A stretch of 64,000 nucleotides of DNA, taken from contig NZ_BNEO01000001.1 of NCBI RefSeq assembly GCF_014905415.1, positions 1,576,037 through 1,640,036 on the forward strand, given 5' to 3'. Shown piece by piece: positions 29,561 to 39,800 of the stretch. The position numbers were made by a program, and so were the translations under genes. Source of the stretch: Virgibacillus salexigens. GTDB taxonomy: Bacteria; Bacillota; Bacilli; Bacillales; Amphibacillaceae. Under the pieces are notes generated by a model, which made no database searches, was not told where the DNA came from, and saw nothing but the letters and a program-made list of their open reading frames with translations. How positions within the stretch are numbered: position 1 is the first letter of the stretch; each line of letters opens with the position of its first letter.

Positions 29561-29733
29561 TACATTTAGGTTTAACAATCACTTTAAAATCTATCCAAAA
29601 GTTATTTGGGATGAACCATAAAATTTTTCCTTTTTTGTATACATATAACGGGATTGTTCGAGAACCTATTAAGCCATACTAAGCATGTCGTAAGGGAATT
29701 ACTACTCATTTAAATGAAGGGGGTTGTTCTTTC

Positions 29734-29916
29734 GTGGCTAGACGAAGAGGGATGATGTCAGACCATTTGAAAGAAGAAATTGCCAAAGAGTTAGGATTTT
29801 ACGACACGGTGCAAAGCGAAGGCTGGGGCGGCATAAAATCTAGGGATGCTGGAAATATGGTTAAACGTGCTATTGAAATGGCCGAAGCGAACATGCAGCA
29901 AAAAGGCAGATCCTAA
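29734..29916 (+). CDS. sspF: Small acid-soluble spore protein SspF (alpha/beta type)
   Basis: 60-residue forespore DNA-binding protein, against 61 in B. subtilis. The conserved alpha/beta SASP pattern is seen in [10 protein letters not shown] and [21 protein letters not shown] start with GAAGGGGG about 10 bases upstream. The stop codon is in the loop of a long terminator hairpin. Confidence 0.95.
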   Translation: MARRRGMMSDHLKEEIAKELGFYDTVQSEGWGGIKSRDAGNMVKRAIEMAEANMQQKGRS

Positions 29917-29937
29917 TAGGATTTGCCTTTTTGCTGC
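29895..29937 (+). terminator. Long terminator of sspF
   Basis: Twenty-base stem, GCAGCAAAAAGGCAGATCCT (29895-29914) opposite AGGATTTGCCTTTTTGCTGC, with one G-T pair and a 3-base loop holding part of the TAA stop. Confidence 0.9.
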
Positions 29938-30032
29938 TAGAGAAAGCTGAATGGATGTGTTTTCTTTGAATTCGCTTGGTGATTTCTAATATGTTACAAT
30001 TTCATTATCTATGTACAAGAAGGTGACGGGTG

Positions 30033-30884
30033 ATGGCGCTATTTGAGAAAGCCCCTGCTAAAATAAACTTATCACTCGATGTGTTAAGTAAAAGAGAAGA
30101 TAATTACCATAATATAGAAATGGTTATGACAACGATAGATCTGTCAGATCGAATTAAATTATACGAGCTAAAGCAGGATCGTATTGAAATTTCGTTGGAA
30201 AGCAGGTTTGTGCCTAGTGACGAGCGAAACTTAGCTTTTAAGGCAGCATATGCCTTGAAGCAAATATATGGAATCCGAGCAGGGGTTCATATCAATATAG
30301 AAAAGAACATACCCGTTTCAGCAGGATTAGGGGGCGGTAGCACAGATGCAGCTGCCGTCTTGAGAGGGCTGAATCGATTATGGTCATTAGGCATACCGAA
30401 TGATGAGTTAGCGAGGTTAGGTTCAACTATCGGAACGGACGTGCCCTTTTGTATATATGGAAAGACCGGTATTGCGAAAGGACGTGGCGAGATTATTGAG
30501 CCACTCCCTTCGCCTCCGCCGTGTTGGGTTGTTTTAGCGAAACCTGATATCGGCGTATCCTCTAAAACAATATTCCAGCGAATAATTATAAATGAGCTTG
30601 CCCATCCGCAGACAAATAAAATAATCCAAGCGTTACGAGAAAATGATTTTCAAAAACTTTGCATCCATTCAGGAAATTCGCTAGAATCGATAACCGTTGA
30701 GTTATATCCGGAAGTACAACGGATTAAAGAGGCCATGCGTCAATCAGGGGCTCAAGGTGTGCTGATGAGTGGAAGTGGACCGACTGTATATGGCTTAGTA
30801 GAGCAGGAAAGCAAGGCAAGGAGAATTTATAATGGGATGCGAGGATTTTGCGAAGAAGTATATTATGTTCGATTATTAGGTTAA
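30033..30884 (+). CDS. ispE: 4-diphosphocytidyl-2-C-methyl-D-erythritol kinase
   Basis: GHMP-family kinase of the MEP isoprenoid pathway. 283 residues. The N-terminal [11 protein letters not shown], the ATP loop [14 protein letters not shown] and the C-terminal M-S-G-S-G-P-T are the family's motifs. The ATG at 30033 is preferred over GTG 30030 (AGAAGGTGA upstream). Place between sspF and purR as in B. subtilis. Confidence 0.97.
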   Translation: MALFEKAPAKINLSLDVLSKREDNYHNIEMVMTTIDLSDRIKLYELKQDRIEISLESRFVPSDERNLAFKAAYALKQIYGIRAGVHINIEKNIPVSAGLGGGSTDAAAVLRGLNRLWSLGIPNDELARLGSTIGTDVPFCIYGKTGIAKGRGEIIEPLPSPPPCWVVLAKPDIGVSSKTIFQRIIINELAHPQTNKIIQALRENDFQKLCIHSGNSLESITVELYPEVQRIKEAMRQSGAQGVLMSGSGPTVYGLVEQESKARRIYNGMRGFCEEVYYVRLLG

Positions 30885-30887
30885 AAA

Positions 30888-30917
30888 TTGATAAAAAGCA
30901 TATGTTAATGGTATATT
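30888..30917 (+). promoter_or_regulatory. Sigma-A promoter of purR
   Basis: TTGATA (30888-30893), 18 bp, TATATT (30912-30917), directly after ispE. Confidence 0.65.
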
Positions 30918-30924
30918 AAAGAGA

Positions 30925-30937
30925 AATATTCGGTTTT
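30925..30937 (-). promoter_or_regulatory. Possible PurBox in purR leader
   Basis: AATATTCGGTTTT matches the inverse PurBox (AWWGTTCGGWWWT) with one mismatch, just after the promoter and before the ribosome site. This suggests autoregulation. The usual second box is not seen. Confidence 0.4.
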
Positions 30938-30948
30938 GAGGTGTGGTT

Positions 30949-31779
30949 ATGAAACGAAGTAATCGTTTGGTTGCTTTAACAAACTTTTTTCTAGAGAATC
31001 CACGGCAACATACGCAGTTGCCTTACTTTGTATCCAATTTGGAGACAACGAAGGCTTCTGTAAGTGAAGATCTTGATATAATTGACACGGTATTTCAAAA
31101 AGAGGGCATTGGTTATTTACAACGAACTACTGGCGCTGGCGGCGGCGTTCAATACATTCCTGAGTTCAATAATGGGAGAAATAAAGCTTTTATTAATGAT
31201 CTATGCCGAAAGCTAGAAGATCCAGTGCGAATTCTACCCGGTGGTTATCTCTACATGAGTGATTTGCTAGGTGATCCAAAGACAGTAAGAGAGATTGGAA
31301 GTGTATTTGCATCGTCATTCTCCAAAATGGATATTGATGTTGTGGTTACGGTTGCTACCAAAGGAATTCCTTTAGCCTATTCGGTTGCCTCTTTCCTTCG
31401 AGTGCCGGTTGTTATCGTGCGGAGAGATCCAAAAGTAACAGAAGGCTCATCTGTAAGTATTAACTATGTTTCTGGGTCATCAAGAAAAATTCAAACAATG
31501 GTTTTGCCTAAGCGAAGCTTAACAGAAGGATCTAATGTTTGTATTATCGATGACTTTATGAAAGCAGGAGGCACCATTACAGGAATGATTAATTTGTTAG
31601 AGGAGTTTAATGCTCAAGTAAAAGCAATTGGTGTACTAGCTGAAGCAGACGATGAAGAAGAGGAACGCGTAGTAGAGAATTATACATCGTTAATTAAAAT
31701 TTCCAATGTCGATTTGAAAGAAAAAAATATAGATGTCCATCCAGGTAATTTTCTTACAAATAGCATGGACGGGAATTAA
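30949..31779 (+). CDS. purR: Purine operon repressor PurR
   Basis: PRPP-responsive repressor of purine synthesis genes. 276 residues: N-terminal winged helix (MKRSNRLVALTNFFLENP) and a phosphoribosyltransferase-like domain with the PRPP loop V-C-I-I-D-D-F-M-K-A-G-G-T. The ATG at 30949 has GAGGTG 6 bases upstream. In B. subtilis yabJ and spoVG follow in one operon; here yabJ is missing and 190 bp separate purR from spoVG. Confidence 0.96.
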   Translation: MKRSNRLVALTNFFLENPRQHTQLPYFVSNLETTKASVSEDLDIIDTVFQKEGIGYLQRTTGAGGGVQYIPEFNNGRNKAFINDLCRKLEDPVRILPGGYLYMSDLLGDPKTVREIGSVFASSFSKMDIDVVVTVATKGIPLAYSVASFLRVPVVIVRRDPKVTEGSSVSINYVSGSSRKIQTMVLPKRSLTEGSNVCIIDDFMKAGGTITGMINLLEEFNAQVKAIGVLAEADDEEEERVVENYTSLIKISNVDLKEKNIDVHPGNFLTNSMDGN

Positions 31780-31838
31780 TGTGATTGTTGTTATATAAGT
31801 GTGATTTCTGCTTTTGTGAAGCGTTTAGGAGGAACCAT

Positions 31839-31859
31839 ATGAGGAAAATCACCTGTTAA
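31839..31859 (+). other. Six-codon ORF with strong ribosome site in the place of yabJ
   Basis: AGGAGG (31827-31832) followed by ATG at 31839 and codons for MRKITC, then TAA. A strong initiation site with almost no gene: a remnant of the yabJ position or a leader peptide. No other reading frame explains the ribosome site. Confidence 0.4.
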
Positions 31860-31901
31860 TCACCTTACATTTGAAAATATTTTATTTTTTTTAATAATTT
31901 A

Positions 31902-31928
31902 GCAGGACTTTTAATAGTTTTGTTGAAC
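31902..31928 (+). promoter_or_regulatory. Sigma-H promoter of spoVG
   Basis: GCAGGACTT (31902-31910), 11 bp, GTTGAAC (31922-31928); one mismatch to the sigma-H consensus (RnAGGAwWW-11/12-RnnGAAT). A very AT-rich tract lies just upstream (31877-31900), as in B. subtilis, where AbrB binds. Confidence 0.8.
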
Positions 31929-31969
31929 TAGTTAATATAGATTCAAATGGGAAAAGGTGGTGATACATC

Positions 31970-32260
31970 ATGGAAGTAACTGACGTAAGATTGCGCCGCG
32001 TTAATACAGAAGGTAGAATGCGAGCGATTGCATCGATTACTTTGGATCAGGAATTTGTTGTCCATGATATCCGTGTTATTGATGGGAACAATGGACTATT
32101 TGTAGCAATGCCATCTAAGCGTACTCCAGATGGTGAATTTAGAGACATCGCACATCCGATTAATTCCGGTACACGTGCAAAGATTCAAGACGCTGTTTTA
32201 GAAGAATACCATCGTGCTGGTGAAGCTGAAGTGAAGTATGAAGAAGCTGGAGCTTCGTAA
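31970..32260 (+). CDS. spoVG: Septation/sporulation regulator SpoVG
   Basis: Nucleic-acid-binding protein that affects asymmetric septation, capsule and extracellular products. 96 residues, against 97 in B. subtilis, with the family start [11 protein letters not shown] and [28 protein letters not shown] upstream of the ATG. Expressed from the sigma-H promoter and followed by a terminator. Confidence 0.97.
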   Translation: MEVTDVRLRRVNTEGRMRAIASITLDQEFVVHDIRVIDGNNGLFVAMPSKRTPDGEFRDIAHPINSGTRAKIQDAVLEEYHRAGEAEVKYEEAGAS

Positions 32261-32283
32261 AACGCACATTTTTTAATACAACT

Positions 32284-32320
32284 AGAGGTCTAATCTACAT
32301 CAGGTTAGCCTTCTTTTTTT
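32284..32320 (+). terminator. Terminator of spoVG
   Basis: AGAGGTCTAATC (32284-32295) opposite GGTTAGCCTTCT (32302-32313), imperfect, followed by seven T. Confidence 0.8.
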
Positions 32321-32402
32321 GTCTGAAAGTACATAACTTATATAATATTTTATTGGAATACATAGGTATAAAAATGCTTAAATACGCATTTAATGGAAAC
32401 TT

Positions 32403-32415
32403 TTACATCATGTAA
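32403..32415. repeat. Palindrome upstream of glmU promoter
   Basis: TTACATCATGTAA, perfect 6-bp arms around one base, 25 bp before the -35. Operator-like; no regulator assigned. Confidence 0.35.
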
Positions 32416-32440
32416 GACCTTGTTTCACACGGTTTATTTG

Positions 32441-32469
32441 TTGAAATGGAAAGGTTTTTAAGATATATT
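32441..32469 (+). promoter_or_regulatory. Sigma-A promoter of glmU
   Basis: TTGAAA (32441-32446), 17 bp, TATATT (32464-32469). Confidence 0.65.
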
Positions 32470-32505
32470 CATAATGGATAATTAGAAATGATGGAGGTTT
32501 CCTTT

Positions 32506-33888
32506 ATGTCGAATCGATATGCTGTTGTGCTGGCAGCAGGGCAAGGTACGAGAATGAAATCAAAGCTATACAAAGTACTCCATCCCGTAGCGGGCAGACC
32601 AATGGTAGAACATGTCATAAATCAGATAAACACGGTTCATTTAAATAAAGTAGTAACCGTAGTAGGTTTTGGAGCAGATAAGGTTAAAGAGCGGATCGGG
32701 AGTGAATGTGAGTTCGTCGTTCAAGAAGAACAATTGGGCACGGGTCATGCTGTACTGCAGGCAGAAGAGTTGTTAAAAGATAAAGAAGGTACAACGATTG
32801 TTGTTTGTGGAGATACGCCGCTTATAACTGGTGAAACATATCAAGATCTCTTTCAGCATCATGAACGAACTGGAGCGAAAGCAACAGTACTAACTGCTAA
32901 GGCCCCAAATCCTTTTGGCTACGGACGAGTAATTCGTAACAAAGCAACTAACGAAGTGGAAAGAATTGTAGAACAAAAAGATGCCAATGAGGAAGAACTT
33001 CTTGTAGATGAGATAAATACAGGTACATACTGTTTTGATAATCAAGCTTTATTTCACGCTTTACAAAATGTTTCGAATGATAATTCGCAAGGTGAGTATT
33101 ACCTGCCGGATGTTATTGAAATTCTTCAAAAGGAAGAAGAAAAGGTTAGTGCTTTTATGACAACGAATTTTGACGAGACATTGGGCGTAAATGATCGTGT
33201 TGCTTTGGCTCAAGCCGAAAGGTTAATGAAACATCGTATTAATGAAAAGCATTTACGTAACGGTGTTGCTATTATAGATCCTGATCATACGTATATCGAA
33301 CCCGATGTCGAGATTGAAGCAGATACGATCATTTATCCGGGTTCCATTCTAAAAGGAAACACGGTTATAAAAGGAAATTGTGCAATTGGACCACACTCAG
33401 AAATAACAAATTGTTATATTGGGGAAGGTACGATTGTTAAACAAAGTGTTGCTAGTGACAGTAAACTAGGAAATGATGTAAAGGTAGGCCCATATGCACA
33501 TATTCGTCCATCAAGTTCTATCGGTGATGAGGCTAAGATCGGCAATTTTGTTGAGATCAAAAAAACTGAACTAGCTGAAAAGAGCAAGGTTTCCCATTTA
33601 AGTTATATTGGCGATGCAGACGTTGGACGAAATGTTAATATCGGCTGTGGAACAATAACTGTAAACTATGATGGGAAGAATAAATATTTAACTACCATTG
33701 AAGACGATGCATTTATTGGGTGTAATTCGAATCTAATTGCACCAGTAACTGTTGGAAAAGGCTCTTATGTTGCAGCGGGTTCAACAATTACAAAAGATGT
33801 CCCTGAAGATTCTTTGTCAGTAGCAAGATCTAGGCAAACGAATAAAGAAGGATACGCATCTAAAATAAAAAACAGACAAAAAGACTAA
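32506..33888 (+). CDS. glmU: Bifunctional UDP-GlcNAc pyrophosphorylase / GlcN-1-P acetyltransferase
   Basis: Makes UDP-N-acetylglucosamine for wall synthesis in two steps. 460 residues. N-terminal uridyltransferase with [11 protein letters not shown] (the loop that binds UTP) and C-G-D-T-P-L; C-terminal left-handed beta helix of hexapeptide repeats (about 255-450). The ATG at 32506 is 8 bases after TGGAGGT; the frame's earlier start at 32488 overlaps that site. 16 bases before prs. Confidence 0.97.
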   Translation: MSNRYAVVLAAGQGTRMKSKLYKVLHPVAGRPMVEHVINQINTVHLNKVVTVVGFGADKVKERIGSECEFVVQEEQLGTGHAVLQAEELLKDKEGTTIVVCGDTPLITGETYQDLFQHHERTGAKATVLTAKAPNPFGYGRVIRNKATNEVERIVEQKDANEEELLVDEINTGTYCFDNQALFHALQNVSNDNSQGEYYLPDVIEILQKEEEKVSAFMTTNFDETLGVNDRVALAQAERLMKHRINEKHLRNGVAIIDPDHTYIEPDVEIEADTIIYPGSILKGNTVIKGNCAIGPHSEITNCYIGEGTIVKQSVASDSKLGNDVKVGPYAHIRPSSSIGDEAKIGNFVEIKKTELAEKSKVSHLSYIGDADVGRNVNIGCGTITVNYDGKNKYLTTIEDDAFIGCNSNLIAPVTVGKGSYVAAGSTITKDVPEDSLSVARSRQTNKEGYASKIKNRQKD

Positions 33889-33904
33889 CGGAGGGTTCTT
33901 ACTC

Positions 33905-34858
33905 ATGGCATCTACGTACAAGGATACATCTTTGAAGGTATTCACACTTAATTCTAATCCCAAACTAGCAGAAGATATAGCAGCACATATAGGTACAAAT
34001 TTGGGAAAATGTACCGTGTCTCGTTTTAGCGACGGAGAAATTCAAATTAATATTGAGGAAAGCGTCCGCGGCTGCGATGTCTATGTAGTTCAATCTACTT
34101 GTTCACCAGTAAACCAGCATATCATGGAGCTATTAATTATGATTGATGCTTTAAAACGGGCTTCAGCCAAATCAATTAATATTGTGATGCCATACTATGG
34201 TTATGCTAGACAGGACCGTAAAGCTCGTTCCAGAGAGCCAATTGCAGCAAAGCTTGTTGCTAATTTATTAGAGACATCGGGATCGGACCGAGTAATAACG
34301 CTTGATTTACATGCACCGCAAATTCAAGGTTTCTTTGATATTCCTATAGATCACTTACAAGGTGTACCAATTCTTTCCGACTACTTTGAAAAGAAAAATC
34401 TAGAAGACATCATCATTATGTCTCCAGATCATGGAGGCGTTACACGTGCACGTAAAATGGCCGATCGATTAAAAGCTCCAATCGGTATTATAGACAAGCG
34501 TAGACCAAGGCCTAATGTGGCAGAAGTGATGAACATTGTAGGTAATATTGAAGGAAAGACAGCTATCCTTATAGACGATATTATTGATACAGCAGGTACA
34601 ATTACGCTTGCTGCTAATGCCTTAGTAGAAAATGGTGCTAAAGAGGTGTATGCTTGTTGTACACATCCTGTATTATCTGGTCCAGCTATTGAGCGAATTG
34701 ATAATTCTAGAATTAAGGAACTGGTAGTCACTAATTCCATTCCATTACCGGAAGAGAAGCAACTTGAAAAAATCACAGAATTATCCGTCGCACCACTTAT
34801 TGGAGAAGCGATTATTCGTGTACATGAATTGCAATCTGTAAGTATCCTGTTCGATTAG
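33905..34858 (+). CDS. prs: Ribose-phosphate pyrophosphokinase
   Basis: Makes PRPP for nucleotides, His and Trp. 317 residues, the normal length. The PRPP loop is [11 protein letters not shown]; the catalytic [11 protein letters not shown] and R-Q-D-R-K-A are present. Co-transcribed with glmU. Confidence 0.98.
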   Translation: MASTYKDTSLKVFTLNSNPKLAEDIAAHIGTNLGKCTVSRFSDGEIQINIEESVRGCDVYVVQSTCSPVNQHIMELLIMIDALKRASAKSINIVMPYYGYARQDRKARSREPIAAKLVANLLETSGSDRVITLDLHAPQIQGFFDIPIDHLQGVPILSDYFEKKNLEDIIIMSPDHGGVTRARKMADRLKAPIGIIDKRRPRPNVAEVMNIVGNIEGKTAILIDDIIDTAGTITLAANALVENGAKEVYACCTHPVLSGPAIERIDNSRIKELVVTNSIPLPEEKQLEKITELSVAPLIGEAIIRVHELQSVSILFD

Positions 34859-34860
34859 AT

Positions 34861-34886
34861 GTTTAGAGTATGTTAGATATGGGTAT
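34861..34886 (+). promoter_or_regulatory. Sigma-B promoter of ctc
   Basis: GTTTAG (34861-34866), 14 bp, GGGTAT (34881-34886), directly after prs. The B. subtilis ctc promoter is GTTTAA-14-GGGTAT, so only one base differs with the same spacing. Confidence 0.8.
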
Positions 34887-35014
34887 TCTCTATTATGGAT
34901 GTTTTTAATATAACTACTACAAGAGTTACACAGACAAAAACAGAAGAGTAAGACTTTGATAATTCGTAAATCTTGATAAGTCAAGTTTTTCAAATAATTT
35001 GGAGGGTGATCAAC

Positions 35015-35659
35015 GTGGCAGTTAAATTAGCAGCAACTTTAAGAGAGGATCAAACAAAATCAGCAACGAAAGAAATAAGAAACAGCGGTAGAGTGCCAGC
35101 TGTTTTATATGGAAAGGCAATCGATCCTAAATCGATTTCAGTAGATAGCATTGAACTAGTAAAAACAGTAAGAGATGAAGGAAGAAATGCGATCATCTCA
35201 CTTAATGTTGGCAATGATAAGCCAGTAAATGTTATGTTACATGAATATCAAATCGATCCGTTGAAAGATGAGCTCATTCATGCTGATTTCTATATCGTTA
35301 ATATGGCAGAAGAAATGGATGTTGAAGTGGCACTTCGCCTAGAAGGTGAAGCAAAAGGGACCAAAGATGGCGGTGTACTACAACAACCAATGTACGAGTT
35401 ACAGGTTCGTGCTAAACCTGCTGATATTCCAGAAGAAATTGTAGTAGATATTTCCGAACTTGAGGTAGGAGATAGCATTGCTATTTCAGATATAACTACA
35501 ACAGGAAACTTCGAATTATTAGATGAAGCCGATACTACTATTGCAACCATTGTACCGCCGGATACGTTGGAGGATGTAGAAGAAGCTCCTGACGAAAATG
35601 CAGAGCCTGAATTAGTAGATGCAGAGCCTGAATCTGAGAACGAATCAAAAGAAGATTAA
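35015..35659 (+). CDS. ctc: 50S ribosomal protein L25 / general stress protein Ctc
   Basis: Binds 5S rRNA; the Bacillus form is a general-stress protein under sigma-B. 214 residues: L25 domain (1-95), C-terminal TL5-type beta domain (about 96-185) and an acidic tail (DAEPESENESKED). GTG at 35015 with GGAGGGTGAT upstream. The longer frame from 34973 is not used. It lies between prs and pth, as in B. subtilis. Confidence 0.96.
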   Translation: MAVKLAATLREDQTKSATKEIRNSGRVPAVLYGKAIDPKSISVDSIELVKTVRDEGRNAIISLNVGNDKPVNVMLHEYQIDPLKDELIHADFYIVNMAEEMDVEVALRLEGEAKGTKDGGVLQQPMYELQVRAKPADIPEEIVVDISELEVGDSIAISDITTTGNFELLDEADTTIATIVPPDTLEDVEEAPDENAEPELVDAEPESENESKED

Positions 35660-35690
35660 AATTAATATTTTAAACTATATTACAATATAC

Positions 35691-35715
35691 CCCTCCTGTA
35701 CAGGAGGGTTTGTTG
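35691..35715 (+). terminator. Terminator of ctc
   Basis: CCCTCCTG (35691-35698) TA CAGGAGGG (35701-35708), then TTTGTTG. Confidence 0.75.
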
Positions 35716-35763
35716 TATTGTATGATAACGGTGACGAAGACTTTGTAGTAAAGGAAGAAGATT

Positions 35764-36327
35764 ATGAAGTGTATTGTAGGATTAGGTAACCCTGGTAAAA
35801 AATATAAACATACAAGACATAATGTTGGCTTTATGGTTATTGATGAATTACTTAGAAGGCATCAATGGGACTTAAATAAATCAAAATTTAAAGGAGATTA
35901 TACGATCGCTACGCTGCATGGTGAGAAGGTCATGCTCATAGAGCCCCAGACTTTCATGAATTTGTCAGGGGACGCTGTCAGACCGCTGATGGAGTATTAC
36001 AATATAGATATAGCTGATGTTTTAATTGTTTTTGACGATTTAGATTTGTCTCCTGGAAGAATTCGTTTACGCCAGAAAGGTGGACATGGTGGACATAATG
36101 GTATTCGTTCAATTATTGACCATTTAGGGACAAAAGAATTCAAACGAATACGAATTGGTGTGGGTAGACCGACCGCTTCAACTATTTCCATTGTAAATTA
36201 TGTGCTAAGTGATTTTTCTAAAGGGGAAGCTGATGACGTTAGCGATAGTATAAAACGCGCTGCTGATGCATGTGAAGCTTGGTTGCAAGCTCCTTTTCCA
36301 GAAGTGATGAATGAATATAATCAGTAA
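35764..36327 (+). CDS. pth: Peptidyl-tRNA hydrolase
   Basis: Frees tRNA from drop-off peptidyl-tRNA (spoVC in B. subtilis; a mutant is blocked in sporulation). 187 residues. N-terminal V-G-L-G-N-P-G-K-K-Y, catalytic H20 in T-R-H-N-V-G-F, and the G-G-H-G-G-H-N-G-I-R-S-I loop. AAAGGAAG upstream of the ATG. Confidence 0.97.
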   Translation: MKCIVGLGNPGKKYKHTRHNVGFMVIDELLRRHQWDLNKSKFKGDYTIATLHGEKVMLIEPQTFMNLSGDAVRPLMEYYNIDIADVLIVFDDLDLSPGRIRLRQKGGHGGHNGIRSIIDHLGTKEFKRIRIGVGRPTASTISIVNYVLSDFSKGEADDVSDSIKRAADACEAWLQAPFPEVMNEYNQ

Positions 36328-36383
36328 TCCGCTCATAAGCATAAAAGAAGTAAGTTGAAACACACATTAACAAAGCTCTTTTT

Positions 36384-36413
36384 GTATATTTTACTTGGTA
36401 TTCGGATAAACTT
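36384..36413 (+). promoter_or_regulatory. Sigma-F promoter of fin
   Basis: GTATA (36384-36388), 15 bp, GGATAAACTT (36404-36413). One mismatch to the sigma-F consensus. Confidence 0.75.
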
Positions 36414-36450
36414 TAACTGTTAGCTAAAGTTATTCGAGGAGGTTCCCAGT

Positions 36451-36681
36451 TTGTCTATTGTGTATATGTGCAGACACTGTGGTCAGGAAATAGGGCAACT
36501 AAAGCAGCAACGTGTTGATACATCTATGCTGGGGTTAGATCAATTAACAGCAAAGGAAAAAGAAGAGATGGTTACTTATAAACCTAACGGTGATGTACAA
36601 ATCAAGGCTATTTGCGAGAATTGTGAGGATGCCTTAGGACATCATCCACACTATCATGAATTAGATTTTTTTATACAGTAA
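36451..36681 (+). CDS. fin: Anti-sigma-F factor Fin (YabK)
   Basis: Forespore zinc protein that turns off sigma-F so that sigma-G can take over. 76 residues, like the B. subtilis protein. Two CxxC knuckles: C-R-H-C near the start and C-E-N-C near residue 59. TTG start with GAGGAGG 8 bases upstream. Controlled by a sigma-F promoter, consistent with its feedback role. Confidence 0.95.
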   Translation: MSIVYMCRHCGQEIGQLKQQRVDTSMLGLDQLTAKEKEEMVTYKPNGDVQIKAICENCEDALGHHPHYHELDFFIQ

Positions 36682-36694
36682 AATAGAGAGAGCA

Positions 36695-36727
36695 GCTTTG
36701 GTTTTTTAGCCAAGGCATTTTTGCGTT
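36695..36727 (+). terminator. Terminator of fin
   Basis: GCTTTGG (36695-36701) pairs with CCAAGGC (36710-36716), one G-T pair, followed by ATTTTTGCGTTTTT. Confidence 0.8.
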
Positions 36728-36840
36728 TTTACCATAAGTTTAAATGAAGATAATATATAAGCTGCTGAATGCTAGAAGATGGCCATGAAATAGGTGTAAG
36801 GGTTTTCTAGTTATTTACTAGGGTAAGTGGAGGTTTAGGA

Positions 36841-39800
36841 ATGAAAGGTATACAGAATTACTTACAGTCGAAAGAGGATATACAGTCAATAATTAATGGA
36901 ATATCAGATGGAATGGAAGAACAACTTGTTGCTGGACTATCCGGTTCCGCGAGAAGCTTGCTTGTCTCTATTATTCATGGTGCTATCCATAAACCTGTGC
37001 TGTTAGTGACACATCAATTGGTGCAAGCGCAACAATTATACGATGATCTCACGGCATTCAATGGCGAGGATAATGTGCATCTTTATCCGGTTAATGAATT
37101 AATTGCGTCAGAAATTGCAATTGCTAGTCCAGAATTGCGAAGTCAGCGGATTGAGTCATTAACTGCTTGGACTAGAAATAAATCGGGTATATTAATTGCG
37201 CCAGTTGCTGCCCTTAAGCGAATACTTCCCCCACCGGAATATTGGAATAATTATCAACTGCCATTTAAGCTTGGAGAAGAGATAGACGTAGAGCATTATT
37301 TAGCATCATTAGTAGATATGGGGTATGAACGCGCTTCTATGGTTACTACGCCAGGGGAGTTTAGCAGACGTGGGGGAATCATAGATATTTATCCGATAAC
37401 CGAAAAACATCCAATTCGCATTGAGCTATTTGATGAAGAGATAGACTCTATTCGTTATTTCGATGCAGAAACACAACGTTCATTAGATAAATTGCAAAAT
37501 ATTACGGTAGGGCCTGCAACAGAGTTACTTTTAACGGAATCGGATATTTATGCAGGTGGCGAACGTTTAGAGGAAGCACTGTCTGAAACGTTAAAATCGT
37601 TGAAATCTTCTGAAGCCAAAGAAAAATTAATGGAGTCGATCAAAGGTGACATCGAACGGTTAAAAAACCTCGAACATTTCCCTGAAATGTATAAATATAT
37701 TGGATATCTTTATCAGAATCCTGCTAGTCTACTAGATTATCTCCCTCAAGATGGACAGATTATTTTTGATGAGATGAGCCGCATACAAGATACAGCTGTA
37801 CATCTAGATAAGGAGGAAGCTGATTGGTATAGTAGCCTCTTAGAGTCAAACCAGATGGTGAAAAAAAGTATATTCTCATTTGATTGGTATCGTATTTGGG
37901 CGAATATTAAGCAGCCTCGTGTGTATATGTCGGTCTTCTTGCGTCATATACCGAATACGCAGCCTCAAAATATTATTAATTTATCTTCAAGACCAATGCA
38001 AGAATTCCATGGTCAAATGCACTTATTTAAAAATGAGCTAAAGCGTTGGGAAAAAGGAGACTATTCTGTCGTTATATTAGCGCCAGATGAGCAGCGAGCT
38101 GAAAAGATTCACTCTATCTTTATAGATTATAATTTGGAGATACCTATCTCGGATAAATTGGTTCTCCCATCTGATAAACCAGTGATTGCGGTAGGTAATG
38201 TAACGAATGGGATCGAATTACCAATGCATAAATTGGTATTGGTAACAGAACAAGAACTCTTTAAGAAGCGTACGAAGCGGAAAAGAAAGCAACAAAAAAT
38301 ATCAAATGCAGAACGTATTAAAAACTACCAAGAGCTAAAAGTTGGAGATTATGTTGTCCATGCGAACCATGGTATCGGTAAGTATCTAGGAATTGAAACA
38401 TTACAAGTAAACGATCTACACAAAGATTATATGCTTATTAAATATTCTGGGGACGATAAACTGTTTGTGCCAATTGATCAAATCGATCAAGTTCAAAAGT
38501 TTGTTGGATCGGAAGGAAAAGAGCCCAAACTATATAAGTTGGGCGGGAGTGAATGGACAAAAGTAAAACGGAAGGTACAGTCTTCTGTAGAAGATATTGC
38601 TGACGATTTAATTAAATTATATGCAGAAAGAGAAGCAAAAAAAGGTTACGCCTTTTCTGAGGATACCGAAATGCAACGAGAGTTTGAAGCGTCCTTTCCA
38701 TATCAGGAAACAGAAGATCAGCTACGATGTATCGAAGAGATTAAACACGATATGGAACGAGAGCGCCCAATGGACCGGCTGCTTTGTGGGGATGTTGGCT
38801 ATGGAAAAACGGAAGTGGCAATTCGTGCAGCGTTTAAAGCAATAGCGGATGGAAAACAAGTAGCTATATTGGTTCCGACGACTATTTTAGCTCAACAGCA
38901 TTTTGAAACGATTCGCGAGCGATTCCAAGATCATGCCATTAATATTGGTTTGCTAAGTAGGTTCCGAACAAGAAAACAACAGAAGGAAACACTAGAAGGG
39001 GTAAAAAAAGGTACGGTAGATGTTGTTATTGGTACCCATCGAATTCTTTCTAAGGATGTACACTATCAAGATTTAGGTCTTCTAGTCGTTGATGAAGAGC
39101 AACGATTTGGTGTAAAGCATAAAGAAAAGATTAAACAGCTAAAAACAAATGTAGATGTACTTACATTGACAGCTACCCCAATTCCAAGGACATTACATAT
39201 GTCCATGCTAGGTGTACGTGATCTGTCCGTGATTGAGACCCCACCTGAGAATAGGTTTCCGATCCAAACTTATGTGATGGAATATAATCCTATTTTTATG
39301 AGGGAAGCGATCGAAAGGGAGATGGCCCGAGGAGGGCAAGTGTTTTTCCTATATAATCGAGTAGAAAACATCGACAAAGTCGCAAGAGATCTTGGTATGC
39401 TTGTTGATGCAAGAATTGCTGTAGCGCATGGACAAATGAACGAAACGGAATTGGAAAATATTATTTTTGCTTTCTTAGAAGGTGAATATGATGTACTTGT
39501 AAGTACAACAATTATTGAAACTGGTGTCGATATACCAAATGTAAACACGTTAATAGTGAATGACGCGGATAAAATGGGATTAAGTCAACTGTATCAATTA
39601 AGAGGTCGAGTCGGCCGATCCAATCGTGTTGCTTATGCTTACTTCACCTATCAAAAAGACAAAGTATTAACGGAAGTTGCGGAAAAACGCCTACAAGCAA
39701 TTAAAGAATTCACCGAACTGGGTTCTGGTTTTAAAATTGCCATGCGAGACTTATCCATTCGAGGAGCAGGAAATCTGCTTGGTGCACAACAACATGGGTT

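Noticed and set aside
29650..29700. Sigma-G promoter for sspF (CATACTA before the gene).
   Set aside because: No GnATR element at the right distance; the nearest, GGATT, has a wrong base and a 19-bp spacer.
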